This document shows positions 18,936 through 32,810 of a stretch of DNA of 64,000 bases, piece after piece; position 1 is the first letter of the stretch, and each line of letters starts with the position of its first letter. The translations under genes were made by a program, and so were the position numbers. Below the pieces are notes generated by a model. It had not been told where the DNA came from. It saw nothing but the letters and a program-made list of their open reading frames with translations, and made no database searches. The DNA is from Drosophila pseudoobscura (taxonomy: Eukaryota; Arthropoda; Insecta; Diptera; Drosophilidae), in assembly GCF_009870125.1 (NCBI RefSeq), contig NC_046683.1:45027869-45091868 (forward strand), read 5' to 3'.

Positions 18936-21814
18936 TTATAAAATAAGGTTTAAGCAAAACAACAATTTCTACTAAAGTCATTTCTTCACATGGTAACTAT
19001 ACGCTAACTACACATTTGCTACATAGTAACTCTATCTACATATATGCAAAATCGACACTTGAAGGGAAATGTGTACGGTTTTGGCCGTTTGTTTTTCATA
19101 TAAGCCCTATAGAAGCGCCAGTGTGAAAAACCTGCTTCTGTCTATACCAGTGCTGCCAATATATACCTTTTTAAAACCAAAATACGGGAACAAATTTAAT
19201 ACAGTGGGCAGCGGGAATTCTAGATTTGGTTGTTTTAGGGTTTGTTATATATATTTTTTCGTTAAGGTGTCACTTGATTGGTTGATTATCGAGTATAAAA
19301 ATAAAAAGTTGTGTAGCCCTATTTAAAAATGTTTTAACTTTTTTAGTCAATATAGCTTGATTTTACTACGAAATATTGACAATACGTCCTACGCGCTGCT
19401 GTGAATGTCAAGTTTTGCCATTCCCACGAAACGCAAGCTTTTGTTCGGATTCTTTGTGCTATGACATTTTAGGCGCGATATTCAAACTCAGGAAAAATTT
19501 CAAGAAGTCACCCAACTGGTTTTGAAGTTCACTTAATTATTTCGATTTAAGGAAATATATTAAATGGTAATTGTAATCAGCCGCTCAAAATCACTCGGTG
19601 GCGCTCACAATTTGCATCTGTTATAAATAATTGTATTTTCCATGCACATGTCTGATTTAGGATGCTTTAAATTATGGAAGGACAGATACATATTCAAATA
19701 ATTGTACTTAACGCAAAATGTTTATTTACGGGTTTTACACATTAATTGCATTCCCGAATACCTTACAAGTCCAGAAATCGGAATTTGTACGGAATGGTCT
19801 TATTAACTTTAACCCGAGTTCGACGGCACCGCATAAGTGATATTGTTATTTGCATTGTCACAATGAGCTCGCGGTAAGTTGAGAAAGTCCAGTCCACAGA
19901 CAGTCAATGCTTTATTCATCGTTTTAAAAATATTGGTATTAATTTATACAAACAAACAGTGACGTTTCAGCTATGTTTAGATCAGGTAATAATTCGGCTT
20001 AGATGGAGAACCGCAGTAGGGAACGGAGCTGTGAATCATGCGATGGAAGAAAGCCCCATGTGACGTCAAGTCGTAAGCCTAAAGCCTGGTGCGCGTGCTG
20101 ATGTTCATGTTTGTCTTGACTAAGTATACGATGATTGCCTTGCCCACTTATGATTTGTTTTCCGAAAAGGTAGTTTCAAATTATATTACCTCAGCATCAG
20201 GTTTCTTTTGTTCAAACAATAGTTATGCCATATCATACCTTGTATGTCTTTAGCTCTGCTAAGAAGCTAAGAAGCTAATATTAAAATGTGATACCCCGCC
20301 TTGTATCTGGGAATTTATGAAACAGAACTGGATATTATGTTGTTGCAAATATTGGTTTAGGCTTCAGGATCTATCCATGTATATATGTACATATGTACCT
20401 CCTGTGATCAAGGGGTATGCGGTAGTCGCGCCGTATTAAGTTAGCATCACACTGGTTTAGTTATACGTCTCTGTGGTATTGGCAAGTGTGTTGTGGAGGC
20501 TGTTGTTTTCGAATGTTCTAATTTATATGCAAATGCCAAATGGGTTATTAATGTCGAGACAGTCAATTTATAATTAATTATTTCGGCGCCAATATGCCGC
20601 TCGTCGTCCCCGACAACATAATTCACAAATTGAATGCTTAAACAAAAATTCCTAAGTTCCAGAATTCCTAGAATTACCACTAAACCTAGAACTTCTTTTG
20701 GGGGTAGCATTGTTTGAGGTGGAATTTGAGTTTGAGTTTGAGTTTGAAATGCGGTTTTCCAGCTCCATCAATTCTTTATGTGTTGGCAAAACATATCAAG
20801 TTTTATGGGCGGCTTCAGCTGCGCTTCATTTGGCTGAATATTAATGCCATGCAAATTTAATTTGACAACTTGACGTATTATGCGAATTGGAAATGAGATT
20901 CGCAGCATCGGAAATTCATTTAAACGGTTTGTTTTGACGACTTTCTTAAAGTTTTGATAGGCTCTTAGCACGTATGTTTTTGTTTTTTGTTTTTTTTGTT
21001 TGTTTTTTTGGGAAACCCTATGGTGGCGGCGGAACTGCACCGGGAACTACTATAGCCTCCCATATACAGATACAGATACTATGAGGTTTATTATACTTGC
21101 GATCCCGACCCCGTCTGGATAACTGGCGCCAATGGGTTTCTTTGCATTTGGCTAACGGCGACCAAGCGTTCAAGCGATCAAGCGATCATCTTTCTTTCTT
21201 GGCTAATGATAAATGCTTTGATGAATGTCAGTAAAATTTGTTTGCTACACAACGTCATGGGAATTTGTTATTGTGTGCCGGCGCCGATTTGGCCCAGTAT
21301 TTTGTTTTTTTGGGAATTCCCATCGCCATAAATTTCTTCGACAACTTGTTTCTTGGCTTCCCAGCTTCTCTTTCTTCTTTCTTTTCATCTTTGGTCCGGC
21401 CAATTCTGTTTTCTGTTAGGTCTTCAGCATAAAATGAAGTCCAACCGGATCTAGTTTGTCTATGCCGCTTAAGAAGCTAAGACTAGAGATCCCGCCTGTC
21501 GCCTACCAGCCACTCTCCAAAATGGGGGCAGGGCAGGGGATAGAAACTTTTACTGCCGGCGAAAAGTTGTGGGGCGACTACTGGTTCTACGCCGTTGCAT
21601 ATTAAATGCTCATTCGCTGGAACATTAATTAAATTGAATTGTAAGACCCGTGCAAAATAAATGGTGTTGGGCTGACGTCAATGAACGATTTGTTATGCCC
21701 GTTCCGATACCCAATCACTTGGTCAATGCACCCTCCGTCCGTCCAATTAGATATGTAGGTGTCCCGCCTCCACTGCCACTACAGCCTCCCATCCGCTTTC
21801 TAGCAGAGCAGTCC

Positions 21815-21859
21815 CCGAATACACCGAATACACCGAATACACCGAATACTCCGAATACC
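21815..21859. repeat. 9-bp tandem repeat (CACCGAATA)n
   Basis: About five units with one C-to-T change. Confidence 0.9.
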
Positions 21860-23986
21860 GTCAAGGTCAGCTACTTTCTCGTGCAAGGTAAGCAACATTC
21901 ATGGCGCCAGAGCCCCAAGCCGCTGAACTTTGTCGACAAAAACAACGATTTTCGGGTGTTCCCGAGAGCTGATTTGCATTAATTAACATATCGTATTCCC
22001 GATCGATAAATTCAGATTTGATTTCGAATAAATCTTGCCGGTTCTTGCAGTAATACTCACATAAACGTAGCAATCGCTGAAAAATGAAATATGCATTCAG
22101 TTTGGCCACTAAAACTTAAATTGGTTCGAAAAGCTGAAAAGCTAATTTTTATGGAACAATTTTGATGGATGTGAACCTGTTCAATAAACTTTGATGATGT
22201 GCTGAAAACTAATTGGAAGATTAGATAGCCCAATCCGCCGGAATAATCGAGAGACACCACCCAGAACGGGAAGCTATATATGTATGTATATATATGTATA
22301 CTCGTGCTCGTGTTCGTGGTGGCGCAGACACGTGCTACCGCCGGGATTTTCAGGGACGGGCCCGCAAAAAGTACACGTTCAAAGCTGTATTGTATAATGA
22401 ATTTTCGCACCTTTATGTCCAATTAATTTTATTATTGTTTGGTATTTATAAATTTGCACCTGCGAATTGGCAATGTAAACATTCCGATCAATTTTCTTCT
22501 TTAATGAAACCTGCGAATCCGGGATGCTCTATCAACCAAGGTCTACTCTTCAGCATGTGGACCTGCCTTGAGAACTTTTGCGCACATCCCTGCTCGGAGC
22601 TCGGTCGAAAACAAAGCCATTTCGTCAGAGATTCTTACAAGTCGACTGCTAATTGGTAAATAAAGTTAATGCGATCGACAATCGATAATCGACAATGTTT
22701 TCATCAACAAAATTCCAAGTTGGCGCCACACAAATTAACTCCCATTATAAATATGTATCTGTTTTCGATCTGCGATCTACTTACGAGTAGTTTGCGGCAG
22801 ACAACAGGAAAATTTGAAGGAAAACGCCATAGAATGGGATAAAAACAAAAACACTGATTGAGTCAGCATTGTTGTTATTCCGAACGGGAACGTAATCTAC
22901 ATAATAAAATGTTTATAATAAACAGACAACGAATCTTGATTCATCACAGTTCGACTTAAATTCGCCCGAAAGTTTCGCTGGAAATTAGCAGCATTTTTGG
23001 ACTTTGAGGCGTAAATGAATAACTTATTAATACAAATTCTAATGGCGCCAGTGAATCAAAGAAAAAACACACAAAAAAAAACCTATCTGGAGTCCACGTT
23101 GTTTACAGGCCGCGCCGCCCCGAAAATGTATGTGAGAAGACGAATATGCAATAAAGATGCGCAAAAGCAACTTTCAAAAAATTCCACCTTTTCATTTGAA
23201 TGAAACATTTTCAACTGAACAGAATAAAACCGAATCGAATAGAACGAGCAGAAAAGAACAGACCAGAGGAAAAAGACAAACAAAACTAGTCTTTTAATCA
23301 GAATTCCAAAATTGTTTATACATAATTAAAATCGTATTTGTCACCCCAATTCACTTCTCCGGCAGGGGCTGGGGCTCTGGCTGGGGCTGGGTCTGGGTCG
23401 GGGTCTGGACCAGAGCCTAGGTCTCTAGTCTCCGCTCAGCTGGAATACCTGTTCTATTGTCTGTCGCTTTGGTTCACATTTTCTCTTTCCATTTCATAAT
23501 TTTAAGCTCTCTTTTCGTGGAATCCTTCGCAGATCGCAAATCTCCAAGTGACGAAATCTTCAAAGTGCAAAGAGCAGATTTGTGCGATATTTCGGGACTG
23601 AACGAAATCGGAGCAACCCAATTTCACTTCCGTTTCCCATTATTTCGGGGGGAGGCTGGCAGTTCGAAATTTGAACTTTGCTTTCGCGCGCTCACAGCTA
23701 GCATTGGCATAGTATCAGATACATATGCATATATGTATATAAATACATATGTATATACATATTGATACACAAAGTGTTCGCCTTAAACGAGATTTTACGA
23801 CCTGTTGGCTGTCATAATAACAAGCTACCGAAGAAGAGTCTCCCAGGCAACGCAGAAGAGAGTGGCTTCAGCGAGCGACACTCGGAGCGACAGAGGCGGA
23901 GATACGTATGAGAGTGCCGGGGAGACACGACTGGACTGGGACCAGACAGCAGAAAACCGGCAAAATTATTTCGCTGAGCGACGACG

Positions 23987-24020
23987 TATAAAATATCACG
24001 ACTCCGTCAGAACGGATTTA
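23987..24020 (+). promoter_or_regulatory. TATA box of the serine protease gene
   Basis: TATAAAAT at 23987-23994 lies 162 bases before the ATG. A GTCAGA at about 24006 is a weak, slightly close initiator candidate. Confidence 0.45.
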
Positions 24021-24155
24021 GATTGAAGCGAACGTCCAAAGCGCGCAGATATACAACGGAAGCACAACCAAGCAAGTGACAAAATTCGATTATTGCGGTT
24101 CCAAAAACAATTAGACGAAAGATCAGTGACAAGTGCAACAGACAGACGAAGCGAC

Positions 24156-25079
24156 ATGGCGGCCAAAACAATGCCTCTGCTCCGTCCCCACACCGTACTG
24201 GGCCTCGGCCTGGTCCTGCTCCTCATGTGGGAGCCAGCCCCCAGCACGGGCTATGCCATCGGGCAGTCGAAGTTCGGAAAGATCGAAAAGTTCCCCTACC
24301 AAGTGATGCTGATAGGAAAGCAGCTGTGGCGCAAGCGCATCCTGTGCGGCGGCACATTGCTGGACAGGCGCTGGATACTCACTGCCGGCCACTGCACCAT
24401 GGGAGTGACCCACTACGACGTGTACCTGGGCACAAAGAGCGTCGAGGACACGGAACAGTTGGGAGGACTGGTGATCCGTTCAAACAAGTTCATTGTCCAC
24501 GAGCAATTCAATCCGGAGACGGCTGCAAATGACATCGCCCTGGTCAAGCTGCCAATGGATGTGGCCTTCACCTCGCGCATCCAGGCAGCCTCGTTGCCCA
24601 GCAGACAGCGGCACGACCAGTACACGGGCATGAGCGTGGTGGCCAGCGGATGGGGCGCCATGGTGGAGATGTCCAACTCGGACTCAATGCAGTACACCGA
24701 GCTCAAAGTGATCTCGAACGAGGAGTGCGCACAGGAATACGATGTGGTTACGTCTGGTGTGATGTGCGCCAAGGGCCTGAAAGACGAGACAGTGTGCACG
24801 GGCGACTCCGGCGGCCCTCTGGTGCTCAAGAACACCCAGGTCGTCGTGGGCATCACCAGCTTTGGGCCAGCCGATGGCTGCGAGACCAACATTCCCGGAG
24901 GCTTCACCAGAGTCACACACTATTTGGACTGGATTGAGAGCAAAACTGGAGGTCTATCACCCCATGCACCACAGCGGGTCCACTCGACTCAGCACCACGT
25001 CCGGCCACAACAGCCGCACCAGCAACAGCATCAGCAACAGCACCACCAACATCTGTATAGTGATGACAATCTCATTTAG
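24156..25079 (+). CDS. Secreted chymotrypsin-like (S1A) serine protease, intronless
   Basis: One exon encodes 307 residues. A signal peptide (hydrophobic core about 13-25) precedes a single S1A protease domain. The triad is H79 (TAGHC), D126 (NDIALVKL) and S218 (GDSGGP), and the six cysteines of the core fold are present (C64/C80, the EEC...MC pair, and VC...GC). The residue at the chymotrypsin-189 position is Thr by counting back from the serine, so trypsin specificity is unlikely. The usual R/K-IVGG activation site is absent: Ile35, which aligns with Ile16, follows Ala34 directly, near where a signal peptidase could cut. After the domain comes a ~35-residue low-complexity His/Gln tail. The ATG at 24156 is the first in frame. 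It may correspond to D. melanogaster CG11529, but I do not assign the symbol. A likely poly(A) signal is AATAAA at 25374-25379. Confidence 0.92.
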   Translation: MAAKTMPLLRPHTVLGLGLVLLLMWEPAPSTGYAIGQSKFGKIEKFPYQVMLIGKQLWRKRILCGGTLLDRRWILTAGHCTMGVTHYDVYLGTKSVEDTEQLGGLVIRSNKFIVHEQFNPETAANDIALVKLPMDVAFTSRIQAASLPSRQRHDQYTGMSVVASGWGAMVEMSNSDSMQYTELKVISNEECAQEYDVVTSGVMCAKGLKDETVCTGDSGGPLVLKNTQVVVGITSFGPADGCETNIPGGFTRVTHYLDWIESKTGGLSPHAPQRVHSTQHHVRPQQPHQQQHQQQHHQHLYSDDNLI

Positions 25080-27041
25080 GATCAGTACGTCTAGCCGTGC
25101 CTCCTTCGACTGAATCTTTATAGCTTTATTTGAAAAAATTCTCTAATCGTGTGATATATGTCTAAATACTCGTTCAATTGGCTAATGTCTCCATCAAAAT
25201 TTGTACATTGTTCTTAGTTTTAACTATTTAAACATCTATATTTATTTTTTTTTTAGTTTTAAGTGGCTGAAGTGACAGCTCCAAATGAAAAACAAAACCC
25301 CACAGAAATGTGGTCTCCAAACAAAAAGAAAGCATACAAATGCGATGCAAAATATAAAGAAATTGTATATGAAAATAAAAAACCAAAATCCAAACAACAA
25401 TATCAAAAAACCTGCTTGAGCTCTTCTGTCTGTTTAGTCATGCTGATTTTTTTGGAATTGGAATTCCCGAATTCGGAGATCGCGTCCAGCGATAATCGTC
25501 CGATAAAAACTTTTACGTCGCCATGTGATAATTTCTGATCAGTTAACTGTTTCGCCTCTCTATACCAACGGCTATAGGTATCTGTATCTTTCTTCTTTCA
25601 ATGCTGCTGCTGCTGCCTTTTACATAATTCACAAAACGAACAATTATGAGGCATGCTGCCAAATGCTGCCAAATGCTGCCAATGCTGCCTGTCGCCAACC
25701 ACTTCGTTTACATAAATTTCTATGTTGACTTTACGCTCGACTCGATCGCCAAGAACACGAACTCGAAGCACACTCCAGTTCGGAGGGGAGCACTCCACAT
25801 GATGACGCTCGACTGCTCCACATGGTATTTAGTTCCGTGATAAAGACAGATGATTCGGTTTCTACCAGTTTCGAAGAAAAACAGATACTGCCGATTCTTG
25901 ATACGATTTTACTATTGGTGTTTGCTGGACTATTGACTTGCCAAAAATTATGTCAGATCTATTTTGCATTTAAGACTACAGACTACAGACTTCAGATTCG
26001 TGACGCACACTTTCGTCAGTATACAAATGAAATGTTATAAACAATTGATATCATCTTGATTGAAATACAACCCACTTCTAATTAAACATGCCGCTGGCAA
26101 CTGCCAGACCCGACAGATTCGAATATCGTACACGAAATATCGAGACAAAGTCGATCATTTACTCAACGATCTGCATTGCATTTGTGTTCAACGTGTGACT
26201 AAAGCAGTTTTTAACTTTAGCGCAATAAACTTTTTTGCGAATCCAGCACTGTTCAGTTCTCCTGTGTCATAAATATATAAATCTGCGAAGATTTAAAAGG
26301 GAAATACCCTATCCCATAAACTTTCAGTCGAGTCGAGTTGTTTTAAGTACTTTATAGCACCCATAGTTATTAATCACTCTCACCCTACAAGGTATCATTT
26401 GCATCGTTTCACTCCCACCATATTGTTTAGAAACTGAAACTGGTTTAGTGGATAGAATGAAGTTGTACTTTTTAATTTTTAACATTTAAGCACGTGGCTC
26501 TCACACTCGAATTCAAGGCGAATTTGTTTCGAATGTTTTCCTTTCGAACAACCTGTGCCCTTGGTGCTCTCAGTTAAGGCTTATAAATATTTAATCAGAG
26601 TCTAGCTAACGGAAAGCGACTGACATTCGTTGAAAGAAATACTGTTTGTAATGCGTCCATTAATTAACAATATATGTATGTTCTCAAATTTCAATTATGA
26701 ATTGAGTTTCTAGCAGACCTGACCTGATGAACATCGAACGACAAGGTAAATCATTTTTAAACTATCTTTTTCGGCATGTAAATCATAGACTAACTCTTGA
26801 ATTTATGGGTAAATTTATTTAGAGCATTAGATCAACCATTTCTTGCATGAGATTATGTGTTGTAGTCCCACTTAATGGGATAATATGACATTCATTTAAA
26901 AACTAATAAATTTGGTGTTTCGCTTTCATTTGTGCAAATTTGTGAGATTTCTTCGAGTTTAGCGTTAAAAAGTGCGTATAAATTTTTGGCTGTATTGCTA
27001 ACTTTGGTACTGTTTCTTAATAAGAGCTCTCTACTAGCCTA
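25080..27041. other. Intergenic DNA between the serine protease and Adk1
   Basis: It contains a 10-bp tandem repeat (AAATGCTGCC, 25653-25689) and, for Adk1 on the minus strand, a candidate poly(A) signal (TTTATT on the plus strand, 26814-26819). No further gene is seen. Confidence 0.55.
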
Positions 27042-28095
<1,054 letters not shown>

Positions 28096-30512
28096 AAATA
28101 ACTACACAATCGAGACAGTTGTTGGGGATGGTTAGATATCTCAATGTTTCAGTGTTATTGAACTATATCTGAGATGTTTTCGGTTTTGTTAATATGTAGT
28201 TATTAGTATTCTGGGCACTTTGCCAACAGCAAATTTACCTCAAATGTTTGCCGACAATAAACTTCCTAGCTATATAAACAGACATACCACCAGGCATAAC
28301 ATTGCATACATATGCATCCCATGAATACCCATTTCTATATACGAGCACGAGCGCGAGAACTAATAAATTTTACATTCCCACATGGCATTGATCTTGAGCA
28401 AAAGGCACTGAGTACAAGGGGCACAGAGCGCAGGGCTCCCCGTTCCCAGCCATCCGTGGCATAGCACGTCGGAGATCTCGTTCAGAGCAATTGGCACCTC
28501 TCTCTCCAGCGCCAACAAATAGTATTTATGATGGTTTGATTTCAACGAGAAAATCACAATTACTGTAAACAATTGAATCGCTTTTGTTGGCGGCTCGTGA
28601 CTCCATTGCGTGTGTAGGTGGCGAAGAGATTTGCGGTTTCCCTTATACACTGCCCGTGGATGTGGATCGGATCCCCCGCTGACATTCGCCTGTTCCGCAT
28701 TGTCGCACCCCAGCGAAAACTTGGCGAAAGGGGAAAATCACCAGACAAACAAAGTGAATGAATTCTGGCAGCTTTGATAATGAGCAGGTTGTTCGGTAGC
28801 ACCTTTGGTGGTTGTTTTTCGGAGCATACATTTTCTTATTTTGTTTTCTTGTTTTCGTATTCTTTTTTGCTCTGATCTCTTGGCTTTTCATTTAGCACAT
28901 TTTCTACGCATCTTAATTGTTGCGTGTGAAAATTTATGATTCTCAATCGGATTTACGTAATTTCGTTATATTTTTAGTAGTTCAGTGACTTTCCAATGTC
29001 ATTCTCAAGGATCCGTCACTAGGGCGTTCCGTGTCCAGCGCTAATACATATTTGAACACTGACCTCTAAAACACTTGTTCATTATGTATGAACAGTTGTT
29101 AGAGCTCCCACTCCCGCCTCCGCCTTGAAACTGTCAATTATAACCAAACCATTATTTAAGTTAGAACACACATGCGCTCTGGGCAAACGGAACTGCAAAA
29201 CTATCCAGCTGGTGGAGAGGAATTGTTTGGGAGGCCAACTTTTGCTCTTTCGATCCCAAGATTGCTGTTGGCTTTATTGTAATTAATTTAATCATTCCAT
29301 CCGTCGCGACTGAATCAAAACCGGCATGACTGTCTAGTTCGGGTAGCGTCAATAAACACATTTAACTGCTCTGGCGACGATGCTGGGGACTGGGGACTGA
29401 GGACTGGCCATTGGGCACTGGAGACATGCTAATGAATCAAGCCCCGCCAGAAATTCCTGAGTTTCGGGCAACTGGTCATAAATATATGCAAATTTATCGG
29501 AATTTGACGTCAAAATTCACTGTGTTTGGAATGTGAAATTTCGGCTTTTTACCGCGATCGATCGGGCCATTTGTGTTGCTAATTTGTTGGTTGTTTGTGT
29601 TTGGGGGGAATTCACAGGCACGTAATCGTCGCTATTAGCCGAGTCTCTATTTATACCAGATCATCAGCGAACAGCTGCTGCTGCTGCTGGAGCTGGAGCT
29701 GGACCTGGGAGCTTCTAAGCTGCGAGTAGAAAACACATCGCATCGGATGCGGAATATCTGTAAGAGTACGTGTGCAATCCCGGTGGCAATTGCAACGACG
29801 GGGCTGGCAAGGTCAAGTGCACAAGCGCAAGTGTCGTGGAAGTGGCTCAAGGTCGAGTCGTATATGCAATCCCTAAACTCTCGCTCTCGCTGCTCGACCG
29901 CGGGGGGAAGCAGTGAAATTCCGAAAGAGAAATTTAACTCAAAGCGAAACCGATATAAGTGGCATACAAATATAAATAAATCAGAGCACAGTAAAAAAAA
30001 ACCCAAACAAATGTGCGGGGGATACGAGAGTACGAGTACAGTCACACGAGCACACTCTCTCACTCACCATTGTGATGTATACGAGATATATACGTCGCTT
30101 CTGAGGGACTTTCGTTGAACAAATCGCGAACTTTTCGGTAGTTTAGGAGCGGCGCCGATGTCTGTCGTTCTTGGCTAGCCTTGTTCCTTGTGGTCGTAGT
30201 TGATTTCCTCAGCGCCGTTATTCGATTTCTCCGCCCGACGATTTTCCACCACCCTCACTCGGTGCAGCGTATGTTGCGAGTGACTGAATGAAAAGGCTTT
30301 CGGCTAACGGTTTCAGTACGCGTAGACGAGCGCACCGCTGAAGCAAGCTTTTGATGTGAGCTTTTCGAGCTCCGTGTGCTTTTTGCTGTAGCTATGCCGT
30401 TCAAGCAGTCGTGCTAAATTTGTATTTGTTTGGATTGGATTTGATTTGATTTGATTGTCTATGGTGTCTATGGTGCTGTATTTGATTTCCAAGGAACTTG
30501 AAGTTTGAGGCT
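28096..30512. other. Upstream region of Adk1
   Basis: Probably Adk1 5' UTR intron and promoter DNA. On the minus strand a CACAATG followed at once by GTGAGT (30070-30062) could be a one-codon first exon. A TAG before TTATTTATG at about 28099-28104 could serve as an acceptor for the extended N-terminus. No other gene is seen. Confidence 0.45.
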
Positions 30513-31233
30513 CTAGCGTCCGATTGAGATTTGGGGTCCTCGGTTCTTGGCCAGTGTCTCGAAATTGGGAACTAGGTCCTCGAACACTTCCTTGGCATCA
30601 CGCTCGGCATTGATTTGCATCGTTATGTTGGCATATTTCTGGAGTACTGCCTTGGAGTCTTTTTTATTGGTATCCCCTTGGACATCCAACGCAATTACCA
30701 TTGTAGGCGGCCCAAGACGTTCTTCCAATATCTTGGCTTCGGCTTCGTTGTGCGGATATCTATAAAAATGTAATATAAATGCATGAAGTTATATTTCCTT
30801 AAATGGATTCTTATATTTTACCCATCGATTAAATAGCCCTTGACCCCGCCACGTTGTCCCATGATTTGCTTCTCCACTAGCGGCACTATGTCGGCCAAGG
30901 GTACTTCTTTGCCATCCTTGCGTATTGCCTCGAACTTTTTTCCATCTGCACTCTTAGCCTCGATCTGGTTAAAATAGAGATGTCTCAACTAGTATTGCAA
31001 TTGCGATTGCAATTGGTTTATCTCACCTCTTTGTCCACTATGGCGTTGGGATCGATGTGCGTGAAGCCATACTTCTCCACAATTTTTTGAACTTGGACGT
31101 CTTTGCCGCTGTTCGCGCTTCCCATTATCCAAACTATTGGTGCGTTCTGAAATGATTCACATTACAGACAGATTAGTGGCCAGTAGCTCACCTCTCCTCT
31201 CCTCCCCTCCCCTCCTCACAATAAACTTACCAT
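30513..31233 (-). CDS. Degenerate adenylate kinase paralogue (likely pseudo-enzyme)
   Basis: Minus-strand exons 31233-31231 (ATG only), 31146-31027, 30964-30822 and 30759-30513 join with matching phases to 170 residues. The fold is clearly adenylate kinase: NAPIVWIMGSANSGKD replaces the P-loop region, then [27 protein letters not shown], and QINAERDAKEVFEDL near the C-terminus. The P-loop Lys (K16) survives, but the rest of the P-loop is altered (SANSGKD against GPGCGKGT). SSGDLLR has become IDPNAIVDK, the Arg of DGYPR is His, and the LID with its arginines is missing. I therefore infer loss or strong change of kinase activity. It lies 2.4 kb upstream of Adk1 in the same orientation and shares its first two intron positions, so it is an old tandem duplicate. 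The frame is open and spliced, so it is not a simple pseudogene. Confidence 0.8.
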
Positions 31234-31481
31234 TTTCGGGAGTAAATTTTGTTGAAATTAAAAAGCCAAACAGTATATGTACATTCAAATAAATGAATTT
31301 TTTTCGAATGTTTTGACAATGTTTGATTGGTCATGTTTTGTCGGAACTTCTCCCGTCTGCACAAAAAGTGATTGCTAACTACAATAAATTACGTGCAATT
31401 GGCCTTTTTGAGGCGCATTTAAATGAACAATAATTAAACGTACAATTTATTGAGGTAGCACATCCGCAGAGTCCGACATCA

Positions 31482-32810
31482 TCAACTAATAAAGTACAAG
31501 AACGCCTGTATCTGTTTCGATTCGCTAACCGACACGACGAGCAGGGGCGCTGTATGGAGCTGTTGACGCTGGCACTGGGCAATCTCACTGTGTGTCGGAA
31601 ACGGCGCATCGGGCGGGAGAATCATCACGTTGAAGGTGGGCGTTTTGGGAGTACGCTTTTTGAAGCCTCCATTATGAAGATGCAAGTCAAACGATATACT
31701 GAAGGAAGGTGGAGTTGTTTGATCATCGGTTGGGTAATCGTTGCTTTTAAGCTGCACAATGTCGAATTTTTTAAATACATTTTCGAATCTCGCAAATGTC
31801 GCTTCTGTCTTTGGAAGATCTACAAGGCTCTTTCTTGTTGATAGACATGCTTTCTTGCTGCCAGGATAGTCCCTAGACGCTGCATGTGCTTTTCGCTTTC
31901 GTGTGTCAAATTTGAAATCGATCCGCTCTCCGCTATTCTCATTCTGCTCGGTATTTGGCCACATGATTAACTGTTTGACGTCTTCCATACTCTTCTCCAC
32001 AGTTGCATAGAGCGGTGAAGCTTTGATATGTGCAGCTGTTGGAATATGCCCAACCTTCTCCTTCAGCAGAGCCCAGATGCAATCTGCTCTGGTCACTGTT
32101 TCTGCTGCTGGCTGATGGCGCTTATGCCTAACCACTATATAACCAGCACGAGACAATGCTGAATAAACCAAGTAATTGTGGTACTTTTCACTCTCCAGTT
32201 CTCCAAGCAATAAGACGTAGGCCTGTTCCACGGAAACAGTCACATCATGGTACTCCAGCTGCAGGCGACCCTGGAATCGGTTGCCATGTTAATAAAAATC
32301 GATACGGAACGGTTGCGGATTTACCCACCAACTCCAGAAGAAACAAGGCCTCGTAGTGTTCCAAATAGAGTTTACTCTGCACGCTGTATCCGAAGCTCCC
32401 GAATTTTCCATCCTTACGCAGTATTTCCGCTGCTTGTTGTTCCTCATCCCAAGAGGCCAGAGCTCTCCCTCCGAGTCGTTCTATGCGTGGCACTGACAAT
32501 TGAGCCCGCAGATTAGCTGAAGTAGAATTAACAGTATATTAAATTGATGTACGTCAGTCATCAATCCTACAACTTACATAGAGCAGTGGTAATTTCCTCA
32601 AGCTCAGCTGCACTTCCCTCGTTCTGTGTGCGCTTCAGGCCACCGCATGTGGCTTCGATCTCCAAATGGCGGTGCGTAACAAGTTGCTCGGCACTGAAAT
32701 TCGACGAATTTAGTTAACGCCTTAAAGATTTCATTCATTATTTACCTTAAAAACGTGTTTGTTGGGTTAATTTCAACAAATTTTGCATCCAAATCCATGG
32801 TCCCGCTCAT
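31482..32810 (-). CDS. Tsen54: tRNA-splicing endonuclease subunit Sen54
   Basis: Minus-strand exons 32810-32746, 32693-32578, 32516-32329 and 32270-31482 join to 385 residues. SEN54 is a non-catalytic subunit of the nuclear endonuclease that excises introns from pre-tRNAs, pairing with SEN2. Diagnostic parts are the N-terminal block GKFGSFGYSVQSKLYLEHYEA followed by LFLLELGRLQL, the SVEQAY helix, and the core YSALSRAGYIVVRH, which matches the family's Y-S-x-L-x-R-x-G-Y-x-V-x-R motif. The middle (about 220-320) is basic and weakly conserved, as usual in this subunit. The corresponding D. melanogaster gene is, I believe, CG5626. It begins about 250 bases upstream of the adenylate-kinase paralogue's ATG in gene order, on the same strand. 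Confidence 0.88.

Larger units (their letters stand above)
18511..23980. other. Intergenic region between thoc6 and the serine protease
   Basis: About 5.5 kb, AT-rich, without a recognisable gene. It includes the dispersed repeat at 18800-18935, a TTTGAG array (20724-20748), a 9-bp repeat (21815-21859) and a G-rich tract (23364-23412). An ATG followed by GTAAGT at about 19863-19880 is too little to call an exon. Confidence 0.55.

Noticed and set aside
19863-19880. ATG followed by a GTAAGT donor suggesting a first exon
   Set aside because: Only four codons long, with no downstream exon that continues a recognisable protein.
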